A stretch of DNA of 64,000 nucleotides from assembly GCF_003449015.1 (NCBI RefSeq), contig NZ_QRGD01000006.1, forward strand, positions 1 through 64,000, given 5' to 3'. Both the position numbers and the translations under genes were made by a program. Source of the DNA: Aureibaculum luteum (lineage in GTDB: Bacteria; Bacteroidota; Bacteroidia; Flavobacteriales; Flavobacteriaceae). Below are positions 1 to 7,557 of this stretch, one piece after another (the first letter of the stretch is position 1; each line of letters starts with the position of its first letter). The notes beneath the pieces are model-generated. The model was not told the DNA's origin. It saw nothing but the letters and a program-made list of their open reading frames with translations, and did no database searches.

Positions 1-258
1 TTAGCAACCTTGCAGCTTACTAATGGTTCAGGGCGTTACCCATGCCCATAAGGGACTTGCACCCTCTAGATTAATTCTTTACTTTCGTAAGGAAAAGATG
101 CCCATGCTGGGCACACACAACGTATAACCAAAATTGCTAAATTGAGGAATATAGAATGATTCTAACAGCAAATAATATTAATTTTAACCAACAAATAAAT
201 GCGTTTATCAAAACGCAACTTTAGTTATACAAACCGTTAGCAAAAATTGAATCAACCT
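1..258. other. Noncoding leader with hairpins and degenerate repeat
   Basis: No convincing gene lies before the S41 peptidase. The stretch contains a short hairpin, GCCCA-tgc-TGGGC near 100-112, followed by a motif (about 112-145) that resembles sequences found again near 1964-1995 and 3511-3630. Just before the first gene is GTTAGCAAAA (236-245), whose perfect inverse lies just after that gene. From memory, blocks of this kind recur between accessory genes in Bacteroidota genomes. That statement was not checked, and no transcript or RNA family can be assigned. Confidence 0.5.
112..145 (+). repeat. Degenerate intergenic repeat, copy R1
   Basis: The core reads ...CAACGTATAACC then AAAATTGCTAAATTGAG. 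It aligns with R2 (about 1964-1995) and R3 (about 3511-3544) around a shared TATAA/TATTT run, ATTGCTA and a trailing (G/T)AG. All three copies lie outside genes in the accessory zone. Confidence 0.5.
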
Positions 259-1923
259 ATGAAATATATTTTATTATTCTGTCTATGCTTTCATTTTGCA
301 AACACATTTAGTCAAGTAAACGAAATAGAAAAAAATGAGAGCTTCATTAAAATTTGGGGCTTATTAAAATATTATCACCCAGAAATAAGTGATGGAAAAT
401 TTAATTTCAATAAAGAGTTTATTAAGGAATATCAAAAGTTAGAATTAATTGAGACAAAGGAAGCTTTTGATAAGGAAATGATTGATTGGATAGAAAGTTA
501 TGGGATAGATAAACTTGTAGCAAAAGAAAATATTTCACAGGATAAGCTTTTTACCAAAAATTATAATTTCGAATGGATTAATGAATCAAATTATAATTCC
601 AAACTTTTTGGTTTGCTAAATCGGTTGAGAAAAAATACCAATTACAAAAACTACTATGCAAAGGTTAAAAAATTAAGTAGTTCAGTAGATTTTAGTAATG
701 AAATTCCATTAGCAAATTTTGATTATTCTAAAAAAGAGCATCGACTATTATTTCTTGCTTCATTTTGGAATGCAATGAAATATTGGAATGTAAATATTTA
801 CTTGACTGACACACCTTGGGAAAAGGTATTAAATCAATTAATATCAGACTTCACTTCAAGCGGAAAGGAAAATTTTGAAAAAGCTAAAGAGAATTTGTTC
901 AGTAAATTAAATGATTCACATTCAGATTATGGATACAGTTACACACTTAATTTATTAAACAAGTTTCCAAATTTCGGAGGGAAAATAATAAATGATTCGT
1001 TAGTAATAACTTCCGTTTATAACAAAAAAGTGTTTCAAGAGGATTCTTTATCTAAAGGAGATATTGTTTACGCAATAAATGGTGTAACATTAAATGAATA
1101 TTATCAAAGTAAATTTTCTGATGTAATAAGCGTTTCAAATCAAAATTATTTAAAAAGAGCTATTGAAAAAACATATTTATTAGCCTCGACTAAAGATTCA
1201 ATTCTTGTTAATATATTAAAAACAAACGGTCAAAACATAAAGCAATACATCCAATTAAGTCCTCTAAAATATCCCGCCGAAAAATATATGCGTTTACGAC
1301 CTTCAAAAACTGAAAACTGGAAGGAGTTAAATACAGAAATTGGATATATAAATTTAAACTACATTGACAAGAAGCAATTAAAGCAAGCATTCAACCATTT
1401 TAACCTTTTTAAAGGCGTAATTATAGATTTGAGAAACTATCCAAGAAATATTGGCGCATCAGATATAGCGAAACACCTTTATCCAGAAAAAACCACATTT
1501 TTAAAAGCACTTACATCAATAAAACCGTCTTATGGCGATTATGGTTCAAACACAGCTTTGAGTTTCATAAACAATCCTTTTGAAGCTGGAACGAGGAATA
1601 AAGCCTATTTTAAAGGGAAAATAATCCTATTAGTCGATAGAACAACAGCAAGTAAAGCAGAGTGGATGGGAATGGCAATTCAAGCATCACCAAACTGTAC
1701 AACTATTGGAGAACAAACTTTTGGTGCAGTGATGAATAGAAATCAAATACCGCTCATCGATAGTACCACAATTGACTATACAGGAGTTGGAGCATTTTAT
1801 CCAAATGATGAAAGCGTACAACGAAAAGGATTAAAATTAGATTATGAAATAAAAGAGAGTGCATTGCAATATGACAATAATTTATATATTGAGAAAGCGA
1901 TGAAATTAATTAACCAAAAATAA
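259..1923 (+). CDS. Exported S41-family (C-terminal processing type) peptidase
   Basis: Predicted secreted or periplasmic serine peptidase of the tail-specific protease/tricorn-core family S41. I start at the ATG at 259 rather than the TTG at 247, because the ATG leads straight into a signal peptide (about 20 residues ending NTFSQ). A helical N-terminal half is followed by a PDZ-like stretch around residues 240-330 and an S41 core. The likely nucleophile is Ser465 in TASKAE, and the GEQTFG and FYPNDESVQRKG motifs follow. The usual GEKTFGKG lysine is absent (FGAV here), so the general base must differ from the Ser/Lys dyad of classical Tsp, or the enzyme is weak. The gene stands alone and is bracketed by a 10-bp inverted repeat. 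The substrate is unknown. Confidence 0.85.
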   Translation: MKYILLFCLCFHFANTFSQVNEIEKNESFIKIWGLLKYYHPEISDGKFNFNKEFIKEYQKLELIETKEAFDKEMIDWIESYGIDKLVAKENISQDKLFTKNYNFEWINESNYNSKLFGLLNRLRKNTNYKNYYAKVKKLSSSVDFSNEIPLANFDYSKKEHRLLFLASFWNAMKYWNVNIYLTDTPWEKVLNQLISDFTSSGKENFEKAKENLFSKLNDSHSDYGYSYTLNLLNKFPNFGGKIINDSLVITSVYNKKVFQEDSLSKGDIVYAINGVTLNEYYQSKFSDVISVSNQNYLKRAIEKTYLLASTKDSILVNILKTNGQNIKQYIQLSPLKYPAEKYMRLRPSKTENWKELNTEIGYINLNYIDKKQLKQAFNHFNLFKGVIIDLRNYPRNIGASDIAKHLYPEKTTFLKALTSIKPSYGDYGSNTALSFINNPFEAGTRNKAYFKGKIILLVDRTTASKAEWMGMAIQASPNCTTIGEQTFGAVMNRNQIPLIDSTTIDYTGVGAFYPNDESVQRKGLKLDYEIKESALQYDNNLYIEKAMKLINQK

Positions 1924-1963
1924 AAAACTTTTGCTAACAAAGAACTGAGTTAAAAAACAAACT

Positions 1964-1995
1964 TAAGATGTGTATAATTAATTGCTAGTGCGAGT
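1964..1995 (+). repeat. Degenerate intergenic repeat, copy R2
   Basis: Contains GTGTATAATTAATTGCTAGT followed by GCGAG, matching R1 and R3 in order and spacing. It lies about 40 bases downstream of the S41 peptidase stop, in a 267-base gap where no other gene or terminator was recognised. Confidence 0.5.
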
Positions 1996-2190
1996 CTAAT
2001 GACAAATCCCGAACCGAACTGACAAATCAAACCGTATAAAACAACACAACAAATTAAAAAGCTAAAACCTAACTTTACAATAAACGAAATTGGAAAACTC
2101 CAATTTTATAGTGGCATTTTGCAAGCTATTTCGGTTTGTATTTGCTGAATTAGTTGTTAAAATAATTGTAGAGACCAAATAAATAACAAA

Positions 2191-2634
2191 ATGACTCTTT
2201 CCGAAGTATACTTTTATTTGATAATTCTTATTTTCCTACTCTTTAGTTTGTTGATTGTAACATTCTCAGAAGACATAAAAGAAAATAAATATTACAATAG
2301 ATATTTTAAAATCACATTCGGAATTGGATTTATTGGAGCAATTATGGAAATACTAAATTGGAATTACTTCTGTAAGTTTAATTGTATTCTTATAACCTTT
2401 TCCCCTTTCTTGACATTATTAATTACAAAAGGAATTATTAAGTTTTATAAAGAAGTATTTAAAAGAGAAGCTTTTCAAATGCATCGTGGAGAATTATCGG
2501 ACGGAATTTGGGTTAAAAACCAGGGAGATGTAAAAAATAAGTGGTATAATGGTTGGTATACCGTAAATATTTTCAGCTTTCCTTTCTTTATTATTACTAC
2601 TATATTTTTTATATTTGAGAAAAACGTATGTTAA
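2191..2634 (+). CDS. Small membrane protein of unknown function
   Basis: A 147-residue protein not recognised as a known family. It has a hydrophobic helix near residues 6-25, two more around 43-60 and 64-83, and a last one around 125-142. Between the third and fourth is a soluble stretch, including RGELSDGIWVKNQGDVKN, that probably faces one side of the membrane. The start is an ATG preceded by an A-rich stretch (aataacaaaATG). Low GC and isolation between long noncoding gaps fit an accessory gene. No function is proposed. Confidence 0.6.
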   Translation: MTLSEVYFYLIILIFLLFSLLIVTFSEDIKENKYYNRYFKITFGIGFIGAIMEILNWNYFCKFNCILITFSPFLTLLITKGIIKFYKEVFKREAFQMHRGELSDGIWVKNQGDVKNKWYNGWYTVNIFSFPFFIITTIFFIFEKNVC

Positions 2635-2800
2635 CTATTACCTGTAAAAAGTATTAAACAAGAACTTCAAAATTAATGTTTTATTCTTGCAAACAAGTTA
2701 GTTTTTTATTGCCTAAATCAGATTCTTAAAACATGTAACACACGAGCAAAGTCAACTGGAGAAGCAAACCAAACACCAATTAAAAAAGCAACCATACTAT

Positions 2801-3496
2801 ATGACAGAAATTATTGATTTGAGTCAAGAAATTTACGAAGGGATGCCTGTTTATAAAGACCTTCCACAGGTTAAAATGACTATTCATAATACTCACGAAG
2901 AGTGGAATGGTATAAAAAACCCAAAGACAAAAACACCTGCTGTCCATAAATTAGAATTAGGTGAACATACCGGGACTCATGTTGACGCTATAAACCATAT
3001 GGAAATTCAGCATAAAGGAAAATCAATTGACAAAATGCCTTTATCAATGTTTTATACAGAAGGTATCTGTTTAGATTTCTCGCATAAAGGGTTAAAAGAA
3101 TTAATTGAACCAAAAGAAATTGAAAAGGCTTGTAAAAAAGCTGGTTTAAAAATAAAAAAAGGAGATACCGTTTTATTTTATACAGACCATTATCGAAAAA
3201 ATTTTAATAGTGAAAATTGGAGTAATGGTCCCGGAATTACAACTGATTCAGCCAGATGGCTTGGAGAAAAGAAAATATCCGCTTTTGGAGTTGAAACGAT
3301 GTCACCTGGAGTTCCTGGAATATCAAATAAGGAAGTTCATCATATTTGTGGAGAACTAAATTTTACACATTATGAAAATATGATAAACCTTCATTTACTA
3401 ATTGACAAAGGAAGGTTTAGATTTATAGGCTTACCTTTAAAAATAAAAGGAGGAACAGGTTCTCCTGTTAGAGCAGTCGCCATTTTTGAAAAATAA
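2801..3496 (+). CDS. Cyclase-family metal-dependent hydrolase (kynurenine formamidase-like)
   Basis: A 231-residue soluble protein of the cyclase/kynurenine formamidase fold. The metal-binding signature is clear: HTGTHVDAINH at residues 56-66 (His56, His60, Asp62, His66). The opening IIDLSQEIYEGMPVY (strand 1) and the closing region IGLPLKIKGGTGSPVRAVA are also typical. Family members hydrolyse amides or lactones, such as N-formylkynurenine and isatin, using a divalent metal. No tryptophan-degradation gene lies nearby, so the substrate cannot be named. Length matches the family. The ATG start is preceded by an A-rich leader. Confidence 0.88.
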   Translation: MTEIIDLSQEIYEGMPVYKDLPQVKMTIHNTHEEWNGIKNPKTKTPAVHKLELGEHTGTHVDAINHMEIQHKGKSIDKMPLSMFYTEGICLDFSHKGLKELIEPKEIEKACKKAGLKIKKGDTVLFYTDHYRKNFNSENWSNGPGITTDSARWLGEKKISAFGVETMSPGVPGISNKEVHHICGELNFTHYENMINLHLLIDKGRFRFIGLPLKIKGGTGSPVRAVAIFEK

Positions 3497-3510
3497 ACTC
3501 ATAAACTATT

Positions 3511-3630
3511 GGCAACAGCATATTTAATTTATTGCTAGGTGTAGTTTACTTACGAATATAGGTTTCCTATCCTGTATTTATTTACTAAATTAAAAGTTTG
3601 AAATAGGCACCTAATAGCAACCTAACACGA
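3511..3630. repeat. Degenerate repeat R3 with long-range inverted ends
   Basis: The left part (CAACAGCATATTTAATTTAT then TGCTAGGTGTAG, 3514-3544) matches R1 and R2. The right end, CACCTAATAGCAA (about 3609-3621), is an imperfect inverse of TTGCTAGGTG at about 3532-3541, so the whole block could fold into an extended imperfect hairpin. It fills the gap between the cyclase gene and the next gene. Confidence 0.45.
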
Positions 3631-3644
3631 AAGGCACAACAATA

Positions 3645-4031
3645 ATGAGCCAATTAATTACTAAATCTGAGAAATCAATTCAAACTCTAAATAAATTAAT
3701 TGCTTCAGGTTATTATAAAGGAGAAATTCAAGAAAACCGATTTGATTTAACACGGTCTGATTTTATCGTAAACCACAAAATTGTAGGAGTTCTAAATTCT
3801 CACAGTAAGTTTGAGACAAAATCTATTAACAAAAACCCTTTATTATATAAGTTTTTTCTATTAATTTATTCTATAATATGTTTTCTTTCTTTATTAAAAG
3901 GTAACTGGATTCTTTCATTCATTTTGATACTATTTCTTACTCTAATTTTAGGAATTGATTATTATAAAAAAAGGAAAGAAATGAAATTATTTACAAAGAA
4001 GTTTCTATCATATAGTGTTAAAAAAGAATGA
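3645..4031 (+). CDS. Small membrane protein of unknown function
   Basis: A 128-residue protein of no recognised family. A soluble N-terminal half of about 68 residues is followed by two closely spaced hydrophobic helices (about 70-88 and 90-108) and a Lys-rich tail (YYKKRKEMK), so both ends are probably cytoplasmic. Its stop overlaps the next start in an ATGA arrangement, pointing to translational coupling with the DUF6984-like gene. It begins a compact run of small genes. Confidence 0.6.
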   Translation: MSQLITKSEKSIQTLNKLIASGYYKGEIQENRFDLTRSDFIVNHKIVGVLNSHSKFETKSINKNPLLYKFFLLIYSIICFLSLLKGNWILSFILILFLTLILGIDYYKKRKEMKLFTKKFLSYSVKKE

Positions 4032-4357
4032 ACTCAAGAAGAAATTTAACTCAAGAAGAACTTAAACTGACAAGGTATTTGTTAAGTTTAATACCTGACA
4101 TTAAAAAAGAAATTCCTAAAAAAGCTTGGACTATGCAAGATGGTCAAATGGGTTCATTCTCTTTTAATCTTGACGGTGAAGCAGAATTTGGGCAAGTTAT
4201 CGTCGAAGCTGAATTTAGCGACTCGGATGGAGTTCATGTTTTAATTACATTAACGGAAGACAAAAACGGAAATTTATTTGAACTTGATTTTTGGAAAACA
4301 GACTTCACTAAATTGGCTGAGTTTCCGAAGCCTGAAAAAATAAATTTAGTAAATTAG
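4028..4357 (+). CDS. DUF6984-like small soluble protein
   Basis: A 109-residue cytoplasmic protein. The pattern RxLTxEE near the start, WTMQDGQMGSFSF at about 42-54, the acidic EFSDSDGVHV, and the ending ELDFWKTDF resemble the DUF6984 family, whose function is unknown. The family match is from memory of its motifs and is moderately sure. The start overlaps the stop of the upstream membrane protein by four bases, so the two are probably co-translated. Confidence 0.65.
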   Translation: MNSRRNLTQEELKLTRYLLSLIPDIKKEIPKKAWTMQDGQMGSFSFNLDGEAEFGQVIVEAEFSDSDGVHVLITLTEDKNGNLFELDFWKTDFTKLAEFPKPEKINLVN

Positions 4358-4394
4358 TAAATCCGGTATCATTTAAATTAATTCAATACTAAAA

Positions 4395-4628
4395 ATGACA
4401 AAACTTTATAAAACCGTATTATTGATTTCATTTTCTATCATTGGCCTTAATTGTTCGTCTGACGATAATAATTGTCCTGACCACATGACGGTTGACATAG
4501 ATGACCCTGAAAGCATGAGACGAGCCGAAGAACGTGGTTTGAGTCCTGCTGGACCATTAGGTGAACTTTGGGTTTCTGAAAGTTATCGACTACATAATCC
4601 TCAAATTGTAAAAACAACTGAAGAATGA
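4395..4628 (+). CDS. Small putative lipoprotein
   Basis: A 77-residue protein with a lipoprotein signal: MTKLYK, a hydrophobic core, then the lipobox IGLNC followed by SSDDNN. An acidic residue run after the Cys is common in Bacteroidota surface lipoproteins. The mature part is short (about 57 residues), with no recognised domain. Its stop overlaps the next start (ATGA at 4625), so it is coupled to the receiver-domain protein. Confidence 0.6.
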   Translation: MTKLYKTVLLISFSIIGLNCSSDDNNCPDHMTVDIDDPESMRRAEERGLSPAGPLGELWVSESYRLHNPQIVKTTEE

Positions 4629-4969
4629 AAAAATTATTTTTAGATGATGTTCGTATTATCGAAATGGTTTATGACAAATCAATGGAAGCTGAATTTGATA
4701 TTGTTAGAACTTATGAGGCGTTTGTGAAATACATCAAGAAAAACGGTCTACCAAATTACATAAGTTTTGATAACGATCTTGGGCTTGGTACAGATGGGAA
4801 AGTAGCACCTGATGGATTGGCTGCAGCTAAATGGTTAGTATATGATTCTGGTCTAGATTTAAGAAATTTACAATTTAAAGTACATTCAGCAAATCCCGTA
4901 GCAGCCGAACAAATAAGAGGTCTTTTGAATAACTATATCAAACATTTGAAAACACAAACAAATTTGTAA
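4625..4969 (+). CDS. Cyclic-phosphate processing receiver-domain protein
   Basis: A 114-residue single-domain protein resembling the cyclic-phosphate processing receiver family (cREC-type). The supporting motifs are KKLFLDDVR at the start, ISFDNDLGLG near residues 46-55 and KVHSANPVAAEQI near 84-96; the conserved acidic and His residues fit a phosphoesterase-like receiver fold. This family was predicted by comparative genomics to act on RNA or nucleotide cyclic phosphates. That role is family knowledge and is not shown here. It overlaps the upstream lipoprotein gene by four bases, an unusual pairing of an exported and a cytoplasmic protein. Confidence 0.75.
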   Translation: MKKLFLDDVRIIEMVYDKSMEAEFDIVRTYEAFVKYIKKNGLPNYISFDNDLGLGTDGKVAPDGLAAAKWLVYDSGLDLRNLQFKVHSANPVAAEQIRGLLNNYIKHLKTQTNL

Positions 4970-4991
4970 ATTAGCCTAAAACAAACCCAAT

Positions 4992-5492
4992 ATGAATAAA
5001 TACCTCTTTGTAATGTGTGTTGCATTATTCTTTTCTTGCAACAACGAAAAAACACCAGCTTCAGAAAATGTAAAAGAAACCCTTAAAACCTTGGTAGAAG
5101 GAGAAACTTATGCCTATATGGAGAAAGATTATCAGAAATGGGCATCGTACTGGGACCATACTAATGATGTATTACGCTTAAATGTAAATGATACAGGTTT
5201 TTCTCAAGATAGAGGTTGGGCTAACAATGGTGGAAAATTAGAATCCTTTTTTAAGGAGCATCCTGAGCCCATAACAGCTACTTTTGAAAACACCAATTAT
5301 GATATTTATTATGATACAAATTTAGCTTGGGTGGCATTTGACCAAATTTGGACCAGCCCTTCTGGAGAAAAAAGTGTTGCAAAAGCAACCATTACCCTAA
5401 TTAAAAAAGATAATGCTTGGAAAATCATATCGTATACCGCCATTCGCTATAAAGCCGAAGATGAACAAGTAAATATATTGGAAAGGAAGTAA
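4992..5492 (+). CDS. NTF2-like/DUF4440-type lipoprotein
   Basis: A 166-residue protein with a signal peptide ending ALFFSC (lipid-modified Cys16). The mature domain (about 30-155) has the layout of an NTF2-like/SnoaL fold: an initial helix with YMEKDYQKWASYWD, a middle stretch, and ending strands LAWVAFDQIW, KATITLIKKDNAWKIISY. Such domains bind small ligands or act as enzymes, and no specific role can be assigned. The next start codon follows this stop directly (TAAATG), suggesting co-translation with the frameshifted gene behind it. Confidence 0.75.
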   Translation: MNKYLFVMCVALFFSCNNEKTPASENVKETLKTLVEGETYAYMEKDYQKWASYWDHTNDVLRLNVNDTGFSQDRGWANNGGKLESFFKEHPEPITATFENTNYDIYYDTNLAWVAFDQIWTSPSGEKSVAKATITLIKKDNAWKIISYTAIRYKAEDEQVNILERK

Positions 5493-6232
5493 ATGAAAGA
5501 AGATTACTCCAAATATTTAAGAACCCTAACAAATCAAGAACTTATTGAAATCACTCTTGATCCCGGCATTTACGAAATTGAATCTGTCAAAAAAGCTCAT
5601 GAAATTATTAGTGAAAGAAACATAAGTAAAGAAGATATAAATTATGCCACGCTACATTTTAATAAAGCTCAAGACAAACAAACAGATACGCTAAATTACA
5701 TTTCTTCATTTCAGGAAAAAGCAATAGATTTTTTTAAACCAATTTTTCTAATGGTGAAGATATAACACCAAAAAAATGGATAAACTCTTTTTTGTTTCTT
5801 GTGGGCATCCAAGTTGTTTGGGTTTTTATTGAAATCTTAACATCATTAAACGCATATCTAGATTCTGTTACAATTATTTATTACGGTTTAGGACTCATTT
5901 ATTTAGTTGTAATAGTATTTCTTTTATACAATAAAAAAAAGTGGGGATGGATATTATTATTTTCCAATTATCTAATTTCTGGAGTGACTTCAGTTATATC
6001 TATACTTTTATTTATAACATTTTATGAGTATGCAGATCAAAGTGATATGGGCGAGTTCATAATTGGGATAATTATTAATACCGTTTTTATTACATTTTTA
6101 ATCAAGAGCGAAATCTATTCTTATTTTAGTATTACAACTGAAGAAATGATAAAATATATCAAGAGGATTTCAATTTTTACGGTTAGTTTGGCTTTCATTA
6201 TAATAGTCTTATTTTATTTTGATTCGATATAA
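5493..6232 (+). pseudogene. Frameshifted multi-pass membrane protein gene
   Basis: Two open frames appear to be one gene split by a single-base shift. Frame one (5493-5765) gives a soluble N-terminal part, MKEDYSKYLRTLTNQEL and onward, ending KPIF. Moving to the -1 frame within the T-run at 5743-5747 continues with SNGEDITPKKWINSFLFLVG and an uninterrupted sequence to 6232. That part carries four hydrophobic helices. Without the shift, the first frame ends 18 bases later. One extra T in this run would restore a protein of about 246 residues. The cause may be a real mutation, a sequencing error or slippage during expression. The family is not recognised. Confidence 0.7.
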
Positions 6233-6405
6233 AAATTTAAAACAAACAAGAAAATAAACATGTAAATGTGTTATTGCATATCCTTACACTTCACTTGAAT
6301 AATTGATTGGACTTTTATTCAAGTTAAATTTAATGGAGTAAAAAATATATTCATAAAAGCAACCATTTTTGGTTAACAACATCTTAAGACTAAACACGCA
6401 TAACT

Positions 6406-6831
6406 ATGAAAATTTCGTATTTTTTATTCTAAATTTTAGCATTGTTTATTGCTTGTGATAATACCACAGATGAACCCATTACAGCCAATGAAACGTTACT
6501 AGAGGGAAAATGGAAACAAAATGAAGCTTATATTAGTGCAGGCGGACCCCAATACTGGGTTGATTTAGAAAATGGTGAAGAAATTGAATTTTATAATGAT
6601 GGCACATTTTCTTCGAACAACTTTACAGAATGTAGTACTGGAAGTTTTTCGATTGATGATAATAAATTATTTTTAGAATATGACTGTGACGGATTTGAAA
6701 CTCCATCAGAAAATGAAAATGGAATAATTACCTACGATATCGAAATGTACTCCAAATACTTTATCCTTACCCCAACGAGCGGCCCCATTTGTATTGAAGG
6801 TTGTAGCTATAAATATCAGCGTGAAAAATAA
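6406..6831 (+). pseudogene. Lipocalin-like lipoprotein with nonsense codon in signal peptide
   Basis: From the ATG at 6406 the frame reads MKISYFLF, then TAA at 6430-6432, then ILALFIACDN and an intact downstream sequence to 6831. Without the stop this would be a typical lipoprotein (lipobox FIAC) of 141 residues. Its beta-rich domain (GKWKQNEAYISAG, SSNNFTECSTGSFSIDDN, EYDCDGF, CIEGCSYKY) resembles lipocalin-like lipoproteins of Bacteroidota. The downstream part could only start at a TTG (6442) inside the signal peptide, giving a poor export signal. A point mutation of a Leu, Gln or similar codon explains the stop. The function is probably lost. Confidence 0.7.
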
Positions 6832-6893
6832 CGTAGTTCAACAAACTAATTTCATTAGGTAATATATTTTACGGGAAATTCGCACCAATATAT

Positions 6894-6901
6894 TAACTTT
6901 G
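6894..6901 (+). promoter_or_regulatory. Candidate -7 box TAACTTTG
   Basis: TAACTTTG fits the Bacteroidota sigma-A -7 pattern TAnnTTTG and lies 68 bases before the ATG at 6970. No good TTG element is visible at the expected distance, so this is weak. Confidence 0.25.
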
Positions 6902-6969
6902 GACGAACACCAAGGTTGACGGCTTAATTAAGCTGCACAACAAGTCTCTAAAATGTTATTCCCTATACC

Positions 6970-7377
6970 ATGAAAAATTTAAAATTTACAGTTTTATTAT
7001 TGCCATTTATACTTCTAATCACTTCCTGTTCCAGCTCTAAATGGTTAGTAGGAAAATGGGAAGGAACAGGCAATCAAGTTAGTGGTGAAACTTGGGAAGT
7101 CAACTTAATTTATACTGACAAAGAACATATTAGCATTAAATATCCCGATTTAGCTTGCGGAGGCGTTTGGACGTTATTAAAAGAGAACAAAAAAGAAATC
7201 GTGTTTAAAGAAAATATCGCCTATGGTATTTCAAACTGTGACCAAGGTGTTGAAGCCTTTGTAAGTAAAATTAATGAAAACACTATTAAAGTGGAATATT
7301 ACTCTAGAGCATATGATTCTATAAACCCTTTAGCAGAAGCCACCCTTTACAAATCAACAAAAAAGGTAAAGCAATAA
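6970..7377 (+). CDS. Small lipoprotein, lipocalin-like
   Basis: A 135-residue protein with a signal peptide ending LLITSC (Cys20), then SSSKWLVGKWEGTGNQ. The mature part of about 115 residues is made of predicted beta strands, and its GKWEG opening is common to lipocalin-like lipoproteins. Cys62 and Cys89 could pair after export. The 20 bases around the start (TTCCCTATACCATGAAAAAT) are identical to those around the start of the serine hydrolase gene further on. Confidence 0.7.
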   Translation: MKNLKFTVLLLPFILLITSCSSSKWLVGKWEGTGNQVSGETWEVNLIYTDKEHISIKYPDLACGGVWTLLKENKKEIVFKENIAYGISNCDQGVEAFVSKINENTIKVEYYSRAYDSINPLAEATLYKSTKKVKQ

Positions 7378-7557
7378 AACCTGTACTATCTATATTGTTG
7401 ACAAAACCTTATGCATCGTTTTCAATACGATACTTCTTGCATTTGTAAAAAACACGCTAAAAAAATTAAGAACACACTGCATTAATTGAATAATGGTCTA
7501 TTTATTGTTGTAAAAAGAATAACCGTTTTATAATTAAAATAATTGGTTCCCTATACC

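Noticed and set aside
112-3630. Possible integron cassette array with attC sites
   Set aside because: There is no integrase gene, the core sites do not match attC, and the gaps differ in layout. It is kept only as an open finding on degenerate repeats.
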